A DNA stretch of 64,000 nucleotides, from the NCBI GenBank assembly GCA_020634015.1, contig JACKCN010000001.1, positions 417,001-481,000 of the forward strand, in the 5' to 3' direction. This DNA comes from Candidatus Delongbacteria bacterium (GTDB lineage: Bacteria > CAIWAD01). The position numbers and the translations under genes are program-made. The stretch's first letter is position 1. Each line of letters starts with the position of its first letter. Positions 23,746 to 32,763 of the stretch are shown one piece after another. The notes under the pieces were generated by a model that was not told where the DNA came from, did no database searches, and was given only the letters and a program-made list of their open reading frames with translations.

Positions 23746-25491
23746 TCAGCGTCCTTCGGGCCAGCCGCCGTGCTGCGCCAGGCTGTGTGCCAGGGCACGC
23801 GACAGTGCATAGGGATTCAGCTGTGCATCCCGGTGGACATCCAAGGCGGTCAGTGCCTCGTCGGCAATGGCACCCGCATCGCCAAGGCCAGCGCGCAGAC
23901 GGGCGGCGCAATGCCGGGCCTCGGCCAGGCTTTCGCAGGCCAGCAGTCCCAGGGCGTGCATCACACAGTGCGGGTCCTTGAATTCCCGGTGCCAGTGGCG
24001 TACTCGCAGGCAGGCGCTGTCGAGCGCGAAGACCGTGGTCGCAAGGTCCGCCAGATCCTCGCCGGCCAGCTGGCGCAGGGCCAGATCCTGGCCCCAGGCC
24101 GTGATCGCCGCATCCAGCAGGGTGCAGAAGGCGCGCCTCACCCTGTGCAGCACGTCCAGGGCGGGGGCCAGTCCGGGGGGATCCCCGGGCAGTGCCGGGG
24201 TCTCGCGGTCGCCATTGCGCAGAGTCAATTGCCCTTCCAGAGCGGCGCGCAGCAGGTTGCCCACGATCACCTGGCGATTGATCTCGTTGGTGCCTTCGAA
24301 AATGCGGTCGACGCGGTTGTCGCGGAAAATGCCGGCCAGTCCATACTCTTCAATGAAACCGTATCCGCCCAGACTCTGCAGGCCGGCGTCGGAAATGCGG
24401 AACAGCGATTCGCTGCCGTGGATCTTGACCATCGAGCTTTCCAGGGCCAGACTTTCGAGCACGACGGCCGCCTCGCGCCCATGCAGGCGTGCGTCCCCAG
24501 TGCCCATGCCATCGGCCAGCAGCCCCAGCACGCGCCAGGCCATGCTCTCCAGGGCCAGCAGGCGACTGCCCATGGCGGCCAGTTTGCCCTGCAGGGCTTC
24601 GAAGTTGGCGATGGCCGTGCCGAACTGGCGCCGCTCGCCCGTGTAACGCACGGTGTCGCGAATGCAGACCCGGCTCAGGCCCAGATCCATCAACCCGAGC
24701 TTGAGACGGCCCAGGTCCAGAGTCACCAGCGCGATGGCCGTGCCCTCGCCCACCTGACCGATCAGGTGATCCAGTGGCACGCGCACCTCTTCCAGGATCA
24801 ATGGAGCGGTGCTGCTGCCCTTGAGCCCCATCTTGTGCTCCTCCAGCCCGATCGAGAGCCCGGGAGTGTCACGGGGCACGAAGAATGCGCTGAAACCCTG
24901 GCCCTCGGAGGACCGGGCCTGGGCGAACACGATGAAGTAGTCGGCGAATCCGGCATTGGTGATGTATTGCTTGCGCCCCGTGATGACCCAGTGCTCCCCA
25001 TCGACGACTGCACGGGAGCTGGCGGCCAGGGCATCGCTGCCGCTGCCGGGCTCGGTGAGGGCGTAGGCACCCTTGAGCTCGCCGCTGGCCACGCCGGGCA
25101 ACCAGCGCGCCTTCTGTTCCTCGGTGCCGTACAGCAGGATCGGCAGCAGACCAATGCCCGTGACCGCGCCCAGACTGACCATCAAACTGGCGCTGCGGCA
25201 CTCGGCCAGGTACTCGGAGGAAGCCACGGCCGTGATCCAGCCCAGCTCGAGGCCACCGTGCGCTTCAGGAATGTCCACGGCGCAGAGGCCCAGTTCGGCA
25301 CACTGGTCCAGCAGCTGGCGGGTCAGCGCCAGGTCGAAATTTTCCAGGTCGGCGCGCCGGGGTGCCAGCTGTTCGCTGGCGAACTGGCACAGGGTCTGGC
25401 GGAATTCGCGCTGCGAGTCATCGAGGGCTTCCGGAGCCAGCGGCGCAGGGCCCGATCCGGTGGCGGTGAGGTGAGAAAAACGCGTGGGCAT
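23746..25491 (-). CDS. fadE: Acyl-CoA dehydrogenase
   Basis: FAD-dependent alpha,beta-dehydrogenation of acyl-CoA, first step of beta-oxidation. At 581 residues it is longer than the 380-residue short-chain enzymes; the C-terminal helical extension (about 430-581) resembles the Bacillus FadE/VLCAD class. Seen: YALTEPGSGSDA (143-154), the FAD-binding WVITGRKQYITNA, RRQFG, and the catalytic base Glu399 in RIFEGTNEINRQ. The ATG has AGGA 8 bases upstream. It leads a fadE-fadA-fadN unit. An electron-transfer flavoprotein must be encoded elsewhere. The divergent TetR gene is the obvious candidate regulator. Confidence 0.93.
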   Translation of the reverse strand: MPTRFSHLTATGSGPAPLAPEALDDSQREFRQTLCQFASEQLAPRRADLENFDLALTRQLLDQCAELGLCAVDIPEAHGGLELGWITAVASSEYLAECRSASLMVSLGAVTGIGLLPILLYGTEEQKARWLPGVASGELKGAYALTEPGSGSDALAASSRAVVDGEHWVITGRKQYITNAGFADYFIVFAQARSSEGQGFSAFFVPRDTPGLSIGLEEHKMGLKGSSTAPLILEEVRVPLDHLIGQVGEGTAIALVTLDLGRLKLGLMDLGLSRVCIRDTVRYTGERRQFGTAIANFEALQGKLAAMGSRLLALESMAWRVLGLLADGMGTGDARLHGREAAVVLESLALESSMVKIHGSESLFRISDAGLQSLGGYGFIEEYGLAGIFRDNRVDRIFEGTNEINRQVIVGNLLRAALEGQLTLRNGDRETPALPGDPPGLAPALDVLHRVRRAFCTLLDAAITAWGQDLALRQLAGEDLADLATTVFALDSACLRVRHWHREFKDPHCVMHALGLLACESLAEARHCAARLRAGLGDAGAIADEALTALDVHRDAQLNPYALSRALAHSLAQHGGWPEGR

Positions 25492-25807
25492 GGGGCGATC
25501 CTGGCTTGAGGTCCAGTGTTCCGATGCGCGTCGTGGGAGCCGTCATCCGCATCGAAGGGGTACGTTTCAAGGTATCGGCCACTTTCTGGCCATCCTGAGA
25601 CTGAGTTCCGTATCCCTTGACCCAAGATCTTCGGTTTCCCGCACGACATATGGTAAAATGACGCCCGGTTGCAGCCGGTACCCCACAGGCAACCACCTGA
25701 CATCATCATCCCTGCGTCTCTACAACCAATTCCGGTTTTCCGTTCCGCCGGAACTCATGGTGCATTCTTGGCGCTCCTGACGATTCAAGCCCAACCCAGA
25801 GGTGAGC
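25492..25807. other. Divergent intergenic region between fadE and the TetR gene
   Basis: 316 bases without a gene. It should hold promoters for both directions and the operator of the TetR regulator. The TACCTTGA element at 25567-25574 points towards fadE. I searched by eye for a perfect operator palindrome and did not find a convincing one. The stretch around 25645-25660 (ACATATGGTAAAAT) is the most A/T-rich part and may hold the tetR promoter. Confidence 0.5.
25567..25574 (-). promoter_or_regulatory. Candidate -7 element, fad operon
   Basis: TACCTTGA on the minus strand, 75 bases upstream of the fadE ATG. It shares TACCTTG with the hisC and AsmA-like leaders. Confidence 0.3.
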
Positions 25808-26410
25808 ATGCCAAAAGCCTGTCAGAAGGAACTTGTGCTCGAGACAGCCCGGACACTGATCCTGGCGGATGGCTACGATGCGGTCACTGTCCGCCAGATC
25901 GCACGCCAGGCCGAGCTGACCACCGGAGCGATCTACTCCAACTACCGCAACAAGGCCGAGATTCTGGGAATTCTGGTGACCGAGTCCTGGGAACTCCTGC
26001 GAGGCGAGATCCAGAGCAAGGTGCTGAAGGAGCCCGATCTGAAGCGCCGCCTGCGCCTGTTCTTCAACAGCTACCGCGACTACAGCCGCAGCCACCCCGA
26101 GCATTTCACTCTGCTGCTGTATATGGCCTCGCACCCCGAAGTCTTCGCCGAACTGTCCGAGGAGGTCCAGCGGGACATCATCGCCCGACGGGCTGAACTG
26201 GTGAACCGGATGATCGAGTTGGTGGATGCCATGAAAGCCCAGGGCTGTCTGAAGGACGTGGACTCGACCACCTACGTGATCGCCCTGATCTCCACGGCCA
26301 ATGGCCTGCTGCAGTCGCGCTCGCGCTCGTTGTACAGCCAGTACGGTGTGGACATGGATCGCGTCGACGACCTGATCATGGGCCGTCTGATCGATTCGGT
26401 CTGCAACTGA
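25808..26410 (+). CDS. TetR/AcrR family transcriptional regulator (probable fad regulator)
   Basis: 200 residues from the ATG at 25808, with AGAGGTG just upstream; a GTG two codons earlier sits inside that ribosome site and is unlikely. The N-terminal DNA-binding domain (about 8-55) has the TetR helix-turn-helix VTVRQIARQAELTTGAIYSNYRNK. The C-terminal ligand and dimer domain is of the TetR_C type with no recognised ligand residues. It is transcribed divergently from fadE-fadA-fadN, the arrangement of FadR/FadP-type repressors that release DNA on binding long-chain acyl-CoA. That role is inferred from position only. Confidence 0.88.
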   Translation: MPKACQKELVLETARTLILADGYDAVTVRQIARQAELTTGAIYSNYRNKAEILGILVTESWELLRGEIQSKVLKEPDLKRRLRLFFNSYRDYSRSHPEHFTLLLYMASHPEVFAELSEEVQRDIIARRAELVNRMIELVDAMKAQGCLKDVDSTTYVIALISTANGLLQSRSRSLYSQYGVDMDRVDDLIMGRLIDSVCN

Positions 26411-26413
26411 GAA

Positions 26414-27190
26414 TCAGGCCGGGCGGGGCGGCAGCTGGCTGAGAAACTGTGCCAGCAGCGAGTAGTATGCCAGAGGCTGGCTTCGGTGGCACAGGTGTCG
26501 GCAGTCGGGCAGGATCCGGCAACTCGCGCCCGGAATGGCCGCGGCCAGGCGATGGGCGTGTGCCTGATCCACGAACGCATCCTGGTCGCCCTGGACCACC
26601 AGGCTGGGGCAGGTGATCGCGCCCAGTTCCTTCAGAATGGACCAGTCGCGCCAGACCGGATCCCGAAATCCCTCGAACCACTTTTCCATGCTTTCGGCGA
26701 AGACGGGCCGTGCCGCGCCCGGAGGATATTTCACCAACAGCTTGCGGGCCCGACGCTCCAGCTCTTCCTCCATTGAAGACTGAAAGAATCCGTGCGCCCC
26801 CTCCACCACCAGACCCAGCACGGACTGTGGCCGCCGCGCCGTGTGCAGCAGGGCGATGGTACCGCCGTCACTGGTGCCCACGATGGGCAGTGCGGCCTGC
26901 AGTCCCAGCCGCTCACGCAGAGCCTGCAGCAGGCGCTCTTCCTGGTCGAAGAAATCCCGGGGAAAGTGGTCACGGGGCTGGCTCAGGCCATATCCGGGGC
27001 GCTCGTAGCGCCAGAGGCGGTGGCTGCGGGCCAGTTGGCGACAGCCTTCGTCCCATTCGCCGGCGTTCCAGCCTCCTCCACCACTGTGCAGCAGCAGGAG
27101 AGGCGGACCGGAGCCCAGCGCCTCCACGTGAAGTCGCCATCCCTGCACCTCCAGGAACACACTCAGGCGTGTGCCGGAACGTTCAGGCAC
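26414..27190 (-). CDS. Alpha/beta hydrolase
   Basis: 258 residues, cytoplasmic. The nucleophile is Ser107 in IVGTSDGG (GxSxG kept). The oxyanion HSGGGG lies at about 35-40, the acid is the Asp of VVQGDQDAFVD, and the His is in the DCRHLCHRSQP segment. The lid sequence (HGFFQSSMEEELERRARKLL) is like proline iminopeptidase or 3-oxoadipate lactonase relatives, but the substrate is not predictable. Its start overlaps the 3' end of the MauE/DoxX gene by 8 bases, so it is the third gene of the rhodanese-MauE-hydrolase unit. It converges on the TetR gene with 3 bases between stops. Confidence 0.88.
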   Translation of the reverse strand: MPERSGTRLSVFLEVQGWRLHVEALGSGPPLLLLHSGGGGWNAGEWDEGCRQLARSHRLWRYERPGYGLSQPRDHFPRDFFDQEERLLQALRERLGLQAALPIVGTSDGGTIALLHTARRPQSVLGLVVEGAHGFFQSSMEEELERRARKLLVKYPPGAARPVFAESMEKWFEGFRDPVWRDWSILKELGAITCPSLVVQGDQDAFVDQAHAHRLAAAIPGASCRILPDCRHLCHRSQPLAYYSLLAQFLSQLPPRPA

Positions 27191-27614
27191 GGTCGTATTT
27201 CAGCAGGATGCCGCAGAACGACAACAGAATCAGGTTGCGGATCACGGACTTGAGCCCCACATCCCCGGCCAGGGCTGCTCCCAGCTTGCCGAAACAGCCA
27301 CAGTCGACCACGATGCCCTGGGACATCACCCAGAAGAAACTGAGGGTGAAGAAACCCAGCATCAATGTGATCCACCAGAGCCCCGCGCGTCGCGCGATGC
27401 CGCTGAGCAGGGCCAGGGCCGCCAGGGCCTCCAGCCAGGGCATCACGATCGCGGGCAGATTGCTGAAGGCGCGTGGCACCAGCTTGAAGTTGCGGATCAC
27501 GGTGGCGAAATCGTGAGGTTCGCTGATCTTGCCCCAGGCTGCCAGCAGAAACAGTCCGGCCAGCACAATGCGGCAGGTCCACAGCGTGGCCGGGTGGGCC
27601 AGGATGTGTTTCAT
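27183..27614 (-). CDS. MauE/DoxX-family redox-associated membrane protein
   Basis: 143 residues with four transmembrane segments (about 8-28, 48-68, 74-96 and 118-138). The conserved VDCGCFG motif (about residues 103-109) defines the MauE/DoxX-like subfamily and faces a membrane surface, where the cysteine pair is thought to act in thiol-disulfide exchange. The early LAAWGKISEPHDFATVI segment is the DoxX/MauE hallmark. It overlaps the rhodanese gene by 4 bases (27611-27614), so the membrane protein and the anchored sulfurtransferase are probably partners. Methylamine utilisation itself is not suggested, since no mau structural genes are present. Confidence 0.87.
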   Translation of the reverse strand: MKHILAHPATLWTCRIVLAGLFLLAAWGKISEPHDFATVIRNFKLVPRAFSNLPAIVMPWLEALAALALLSGIARRAGLWWITLMLGFFTLSFFWVMSQGIVVDCGCFGKLGAALAGDVGLKSVIRNLILLSFCGILLKYDRA

Positions 27615-28099
27615 CTTTCAGACTCCACGGGCATGCTGAGCTGGTTCCACTCCTCGAAACCGCCGGTGTAGATGCGCACCTTCTGATAACCGCGCTCGAT
27701 CATCAGGTCGGCCAGCTCGTGCGACAATTCGCAATCCCCGCCATCGCAGTAGAGCACCAGCAGCATGCCTTTGGGCATGGTGAAGGGAATTTCTTCGTTG
27801 CGATAGGCATCGGTGGGCAGATTGATCGCACCCGGAATGTGTCCCTGGGAAAACTTGTCCTGGTCGCGGGCATCCACGAAGACAGCCAGTTCCTTGCTGA
27901 AGAGCGCATCCACTTCGGCGAAGGTCACCGTGGCCAGTTGGGGAGTCTGCGCCGCCACCAGAGTATCCGCGCCGGCGGCTCCGGTCTCGATCAGATCCTT
28001 GGCGATCAGCGAGAGCCCCTGGGGACGCAGGGCATTGAACGTGGTACCCAGCACGAGCGCCAGCAGGGCCATCAGCACGAAACTTGTCAGGGTCTTCAT
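27611..28099 (-). CDS. Membrane-anchored rhodanese-like sulfurtransferase
   Basis: 162 residues: an N-terminal hydrophobic anchor or signal (about 5-22), then a single rhodanese domain from residue 55. FVDARDQDKFSQGHIPGAINLP is the conserved first half. The active-site loop starts at Cys118 (VLYCDGGDCELS) and contains a second cysteine, Cys123. The export signal puts the domain outside the cytoplasm, matching the extracytoplasmic redox motif expected of the coupled MauE-like protein. First gene of the unit. It may carry persulfide or act in periplasmic thiol chemistry; the acceptor is unknown. Confidence 0.9.
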   Translation of the reverse strand: MKTLTSFVLMALLALVLGTTFNALRPQGLSLIAKDLIETGAAGADTLVAAQTPQLATVTFAEVDALFSKELAVFVDARDQDKFSQGHIPGAINLPTDAYRNEEIPFTMPKGMLLVLYCDGGDCELSHELADLMIERGYQKVRIYTGGFEEWNQLSMPVESER

Positions 28100-28231
28100 C
28101 GGGTTTCCTTTCTGGGTGTCGGGCTCGTGTCAGGTCCACGGATCACGGGGCGATTCACAGGATACGCCTGCGTGTCGGCCTTCAGGTCCGGGCCCAGGGC
28201 CCGGGCTTTGCCGGTCATTCCCGGCGGTTCT

Positions 28232-28810
28232 TCAGGCCAGCAGGCTGGCCACTCGCTCGCGCAATGCGGGAAGCACCTCCGCTTCGAACCAGGCGTTGCG
28301 TCGCAGCCAGAGTCCGTTCCGGGGGCTGGGGTGCGGCAGGGGCAAGGCCCGGGGCCAATGGCTGCGCCAGTCCTTCACGGTTTCCGTCAGCGTCCTCCCA
28401 GACGATCCCAGATGCCAGGCTTGCGCGAAGGTCCCCAGCACCAAGGTGAGCTCCACCTGCGTCAGCACCTGCAGAAGTTGAGCGCGCCAGGTGGCCGCAC
28501 ACTCCGGGCGAGGCGCAAGATCTCCGCTGCTTCCGCTTCCCGGATAGCAGAATCCCATGGGCAGAATCGCGAAGCGCCGCCGGTCCAGAAAGACTTCCCG
28601 CGAGACGCCCAGCCATTCGCGCAGACGCTTGCCGCTGGCATCATCGAAAGGAATGCCCGTCTCGTGGACCTTTCGACCCGGGGCCTGGCCCGCGATCAGG
28701 ATGCGCGCCTTTGGATGCACCTGCAGTACCGGGCGCACTCCATGTGGCAGGGCCGATTCGCACAGGGTACAGGCTCGCACTCGGTCCAGCAGGGTCTCGA
28801 AGCCCGCCAT
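28232..28810 (-). CDS. Uracil-DNA glycosylase superfamily protein
   Basis: 192 residues. Motif A is ILIAGQAPGRKVHETGIPF (38-56), related to the GQDPY/GEAPG motif of UDG families. The other end motif is LPHPSPRNGLWLRRNAWF, the equivalent of the HPSP(L/A) loop. An N-terminal CTLCESALP segment holds two cysteines, but the four-cysteine iron-sulfur pattern of family 4 UDG is incomplete. I therefore assign it to the broader superfamily (COG1573-like/YqfB-type proteins) rather than to a proven uracil-excising enzyme. It is a separate transcription unit with GGAGG a few bases before the ATG. Confidence 0.85.
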   Translation of the reverse strand: MAGFETLLDRVRACTLCESALPHGVRPVLQVHPKARILIAGQAPGRKVHETGIPFDDASGKRLREWLGVSREVFLDRRRFAILPMGFCYPGSGSSGDLAPRPECAATWRAQLLQVLTQVELTLVLGTFAQAWHLGSSGRTLTETVKDWRSHWPRALPLPHPSPRNGLWLRRNAWFEAEVLPALRERVASLLA

Positions 28811-28868
28811 GCCTGTTCCTTACCTCCACTGTGACTCGGTCCAGTGCAGGCCCGGGGTCGGATGGGGC

Positions 28869-29390
28869 CTACAGACAGCGGATCACGAAGGCCGGACCCT
28901 GCTGGCCGCCCGGCATCCGTCCGGCCAGATGGCGCGTATCCAGAGTGAATCCGCTGCTGCTCTGGAACAGCATGTCCAGCAGGGGCACCAGCATCTCGGA
29001 AGCCATCCGGTTGCCCGCCTGGGGCACGGCCACCCGTGCTCGTCGTGCGATGAAGTAGAGCGGGGCGCGCAGCGGTGGCAGATACATCACGAAGGGCAAC
29101 TCGCCCCGATCGGGACGGGCCAGGCTGAGAAAACGAGCCGGTTGCCCCGAGACCACGCTGCGCGCAGCCTCCAGCCGTTTCCAACTGGTCCAGATGCCCA
29201 GCTTGAGTCCGCCAAACAGCACCAACCACACCAGCGCCGCTTCGATGTGCCAGCGGCTCAGCAGCCAGAGCGCCAGCAGGGCCAGCGACAGGGTCAGCAA
29301 CTGCATCAGGCGTGGCCCCCCGGGAAACAACACGCTGACAAGGGACAGCGAACAGAGGACGACCAGCAGGAAACCCAGCGCGATGCCCAT
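28869..29390 (-). CDS. Hypothetical membrane protein, 173 aa
   Basis: The start at 29390 is chosen for AGGAG 8 bases upstream; the longer frame lacks one. Two N-terminal hydrophobic segments are followed by a third (about 3-20, 27-45 and 50-66). A soluble C-terminal part of about 105 residues includes RFLSLARPDRGELPFVMYL and RLAGRMPGGQQGPAFVIR-like stretches. No family is recognised. It lies between the UDG-like gene (58 bases downstream) and the divergent M4 peptidase. Codon use looks like its neighbours. Confidence 0.7.
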   Translation of the reverse strand: MGIALGFLLVVLCSLSLVSVLFPGGPRLMQLLTLSLALLALWLLSRWHIEAALVWLVLFGGLKLGIWTSWKRLEAARSVVSGQPARFLSLARPDRGELPFVMYLPPLRAPLYFIARRARVAVPQAGNRMASEMLVPLLDMLFQSSSGFTLDTRHLAGRMPGGQQGPAFVIRCL

Positions 29391-29706
29391 TCTGACACTC
29401 CTGTTGGCGACGCGACCTGTTGCAAACACCCGGGTCGTCTGCGGGTTCCCGGAAATCCTGGTACAGCAGCTTCGGGCCGGGGCGAGCAAAATGCACAACC
29501 GGTGGCAGGCGGGCAATGCCTGCTACCTGCCCGCGGCTGCGCCGCAGCATGCCGGATGGAAATTGTGAGGACAGAGTTGTCTCTGGCAACTCCGCCTCCG
29601 GTTGGCTATCGTGACAGCCGGTTCCCAACCGCTTTGCACAGCACAGACAACCTGTCCGTCGTTCCGGAATCCGGAGTGGCGGCTTCATCCTGTTCAGGAG
29701 ACCCCG
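29391..29706. other. Divergent intergenic region before the M4 peptidase gene
   Basis: 316 bases with no gene. It holds GAGTTG/CAACTC (29574-29579 with 29587-29592), a weak 6-bp hairpin. No convincing promoter box was seen for the peptidase. Confidence 0.4.
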
Positions 29707-32655
29707 ATGTCTTGTTCTCATCCGTCCTTCCGTCGTGCCCTGCAGCTGGGCAGTTGCCTGTTGGCTCTGGGGTTGGTGCCACTGGGCAGTGCCCTTCCCG
29801 GGACTGCCGTGCGCAGCGCGGATGGGGCCCATCTGGCGGCCCTGATCGGCAGCCCCGGTGCTCCTCTCTGGCCGGCCTCGGGCAGTGCGGTCGCCACGGC
29901 ACGGGCTTTCGTGCAGACCTGGGGAGATGCACTGGAACTGCAATCCCAGGGTATTGACCTGCAGCTCAAGCGCCAGGGCAAGGATCCCGCAGGAGCCGAG
30001 CATCTGGCCTATGACCTGTTCTACAAGAATCGTCTGCTCTTCGGGCAGGGAGTGGTGCTGCACTTCGACAGCAAGGGCGCGCTGGTCTCGCTCAACGGCC
30101 GTGTGCCCCGTCTGCCGGGCAAGGTGGACGCGGGTCAGCCGATTGACGTGCAGCAGGTCGCCGACCGTCTGATGGACGTGACCCGTGACTGGAACCCGCG
30201 GATCGGCAAGGCCGAACTGGTCTGGGTCAACCTGGCCTGGCTGGGCCTGCCCGACTCGGGCCTGCGTCTGGCCTGGCACATCGAGGGCGCCGATTTCGAG
30301 CGCGCCGTCGAGCAGGCGATCCTGGTGGATGCGCTCTCGGGCGAACTGATGAATTCCTGGAGCCTGATCCACACGGTGCAGGACCGGCGGATCTACAATG
30401 GCAATGGCGGCTCGGCGCTGCCCGGCACCCTCGCACGCAGCGAGGGGCAGGCGGCCACCGGCAATTTCGACATCGACGCGGCCTACGACTACTACGGTGA
30501 CACATACGGATACTTCTGGCGTGGTCACGGGCGCGACAGCATCGATGGGCTGGGCCTGCCGATGGTGGCCACCACCCATTCCACCTCGCCGCCCTGCCCC
30601 AACGCCTACTGGAGCGATGGCCTGCAGCAGATGGTGTTCTGCAACGGCACCGTCACCGACGACGTGGTGGCCCACGAACTGACCCACGGTGTCACCAGCA
30701 ACACCGCCGGGCTGATCTACCAGAACCAGTCGGGCCAGCTCAACGAAAGCTTCTCCGACGTGTTCGGCGAGCTGGTGGACCTGTACAATGGCGACGCCAG
30801 CGTGGCCGGTGCCCCCGGTGGAGTCGCCTGGCCGGCACACGGCACGGGCCCCGGGCTGGATACACCCAACAACGCCCGCAGCAGTTGCAGCACCAGTCAC
30901 ACGGACGGTGTGCGCTGGCTGATCGGCGAAGATGCCGCGGCCTTCGGGGGTGAGATCCGCGACATGTGGGATCCCACCTGCCTGGGCGACCCGGATTACG
31001 CCAACAGCCCGCTGCAGACCTGCCCTTCCGGTGACTCGGGCGGTGTGCACTCGGGCAGCGGCATTCCCAATCACGCCTTCGCGATTCTGGTGGACGGCAA
31101 GGACTACAACGGCTATTCGGTCAGTGGCATCGGCACGATCAAGGCCGGGGCGATCTGGTACCAGACCCTGGCCTGGTACCTGGTGCCCTCCTCCGATTTC
31201 GAGGACGCCTATCTGGCCTTCAATCTGGCTGGCAGCTCGCTGCTGGGAGTGAACCTGGCCGATCCGCGCACGGGCCTGGCCTCCGGCCACATTGTGGACA
31301 GTTCGGACCTTGTCCAGCTTGACCGTGCCCTGCGCGCGGTGGAAATGAACACCGAAGGCGCCTGCGGCGGTGGCAGTTCGGTGCTGAGTTCCGATGAAAT
31401 CAGCGCCTGCCCCGCGGGTGACACATTCTTCAGCGAGGACTTCGAGGCGGGTCTGGGCAGCTGGACCGTGTCACACAGCGCCATGCCCACTCCCTACGAC
31501 TGGGTCGGCGCCGGCAACCTGCCCGTAGGGCGCGCGGGCAACGCCGCCTGGTGCGAAGACCGCAACGTGGGTGATTGTGCGGGACAGGACGAGACGGGCA
31601 GCCATACCCTGACCAGTCCATGGATCCAGTGTGGCACGTTGGCTGGTCGCCCGCTGCTCTCCTTCCGGCACTTCGTGAACACCGAGGGTGGCTACGATGG
31701 CTGCATCGTGCAGGTGCAGACTGCCGCTGGTACCACGACACTGGGCTTCGATGCCTGGCTCTTCAATCCGCCCAACGCTCCCCTGAATGCTGGCAATCCC
31801 TTCAGCGGCATCCCGGGTTTCACGGGCAACACCTCGAGCTGGGGGCACTCACTGGCGGACCTCGGACCCGTATTGGCCGGGGCCGACAGCCTGCGTCTGG
31901 TCTTCAGCCTGGGCAAGGACGGCTGCACGGGCAGCACGGGCTGGTATGTGGATGATGTGCGCCTGATCGATTGTGGCGACTGTGACCAGGACGGCAATGA
32001 CGACCAGTCGCAGTTCCTGGTCTCGGGCACCCACTTCATGCCCATGCCCTCGACCCTCTTCGGCGAGAGCTGGAGTCCGGGTGATCTGCCGCCGGCCGAT
32101 GACACCGTCACTCTGTGTGTCAGCGCGCGCGGCGACCTGAGTTCCCCGACCGAATCGGTCACGGTGGACCTGAACGGCACCGTGCTGGGCACCCTCTTCG
32201 CCAGCGGCGCCTCCGACTGCCCCGGCAGCCCCTCCCGCCGGGAACTGGACCTGAGTCCCGCGGTGTTCAACGCGGCCCTCGGCGCCGGTGCGGACGTGTT
32301 CGGTTTCCATTCCTCGTCCGATGTCAACACCACGCTCTGTGGGCCGAGCAATCACATGGTGGTGACCCTGAAGTACCGGCACGGCAGCGCGGGTGATCTG
32401 GACAACGACTGGATCCCCGATGGCTGCCAGTCCCTGCTGCCGGCACCTGCCGCCGAACTGAGCTACAGCGGCAATTCGCTGACGCTCAGCTGGAACCCGG
32501 TACCCGGCGCCAGTTCCTACCGTGTGCTGGTGACCGTGGATGGAGTGGTTGAAGATCTGGGCACCACCGCCGCCACCAGCATGGATCTGAGTTCGCGTCT
32601 GGCCGTCGGGCCATCCAATCAGGTGGAAACCGTGCGCGTGATCGCACTGGACTGA
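29707..32655 (+). CDS. Secreted M4 (thermolysin-type) metallopeptidase with C-terminal accessory domains
   Basis: 982 residues; the ATG has AGGAG 6 bases upstream. Signal peptide about 1-30, then an FTP/PepSY-type propeptide (about 40-225). In the catalytic domain the zinc motif is HELTH (323-327), the third ligand is Glu347 in NESFSDVFGE, and the transition-state histidine is in GGVHSGSGIPNHAF. All are present, so it should be active after propeptide cleavage. After residue about 560 comes a jelly-roll domain (FSEDFEAGLGSWTVSHS to DVRLIDC) with paired cysteines, like the VEG/immune-inhibitor-A or MAM type. Next comes an Asp-rich segment (DCDQDGNDDQ), a second beta domain, and a final fibronectin-III-like module (LTLSWNPVPGASSYRVLV). 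No typical sorting tail (LPxTG or Por) is seen. Extracellular protein degradation is the likely role. Confidence 0.93.
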   Translation: MSCSHPSFRRALQLGSCLLALGLVPLGSALPGTAVRSADGAHLAALIGSPGAPLWPASGSAVATARAFVQTWGDALELQSQGIDLQLKRQGKDPAGAEHLAYDLFYKNRLLFGQGVVLHFDSKGALVSLNGRVPRLPGKVDAGQPIDVQQVADRLMDVTRDWNPRIGKAELVWVNLAWLGLPDSGLRLAWHIEGADFERAVEQAILVDALSGELMNSWSLIHTVQDRRIYNGNGGSALPGTLARSEGQAATGNFDIDAAYDYYGDTYGYFWRGHGRDSIDGLGLPMVATTHSTSPPCPNAYWSDGLQQMVFCNGTVTDDVVAHELTHGVTSNTAGLIYQNQSGQLNESFSDVFGELVDLYNGDASVAGAPGGVAWPAHGTGPGLDTPNNARSSCSTSHTDGVRWLIGEDAAAFGGEIRDMWDPTCLGDPDYANSPLQTCPSGDSGGVHSGSGIPNHAFAILVDGKDYNGYSVSGIGTIKAGAIWYQTLAWYLVPSSDFEDAYLAFNLAGSSLLGVNLADPRTGLASGHIVDSSDLVQLDRALRAVEMNTEGACGGGSSVLSSDEISACPAGDTFFSEDFEAGLGSWTVSHSAMPTPYDWVGAGNLPVGRAGNAAWCEDRNVGDCAGQDETGSHTLTSPWIQCGTLAGRPLLSFRHFVNTEGGYDGCIVQVQTAAGTTTLGFDAWLFNPPNAPLNAGNPFSGIPGFTGNTSSWGHSLADLGPVLAGADSLRLVFSLGKDGCTGSTGWYVDDVRLIDCGDCDQDGNDDQSQFLVSGTHFMPMPSTLFGESWSPGDLPPADDTVTLCVSARGDLSSPTESVTVDLNGTVLGTLFASGASDCPGSPSRRELDLSPAVFNAALGAGADVFGFHSSSDVNTTLCGPSNHMVVTLKYRHGSAGDLDNDWIPDGCQSLLPAPAAELSYSGNSLTLSWNPVPGASSYRVLVTVDGVVEDLGTTAATSMDLSSRLAVGPSNQVETVRVIALD

Positions 32656-32678
32656 GCTCCGGATCTTGTCCACAAGAC

Positions 32679-32713
32679 ATCGGGCCGGACGTCCATGGGA
32701 CGTCCGGCCCGAT
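32679..32713. terminator. Bidirectional hairpin terminator between convergent secreted-protein genes
   Basis: A perfect 16-bp stem (32679-32694 with 32698-32713) has a 3-base ATG loop. It sits 23 bases after the M4 peptidase stop and 50 bases after the end of the opposing gene. T-rich tails are weak on both sides. Confidence 0.75.
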
Positions 32714-32763
32714 TCTCTCCCGGGGGAGCTGGAGGCACGATTCGTGTGTCTCGTGCGCCAGGC

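Noticed and set aside
28696..31290. 864-codon minus-strand open frame
   Set aside because: It is antisense to the M4 metallopeptidase and overlaps two real minus-strand genes in another frame.
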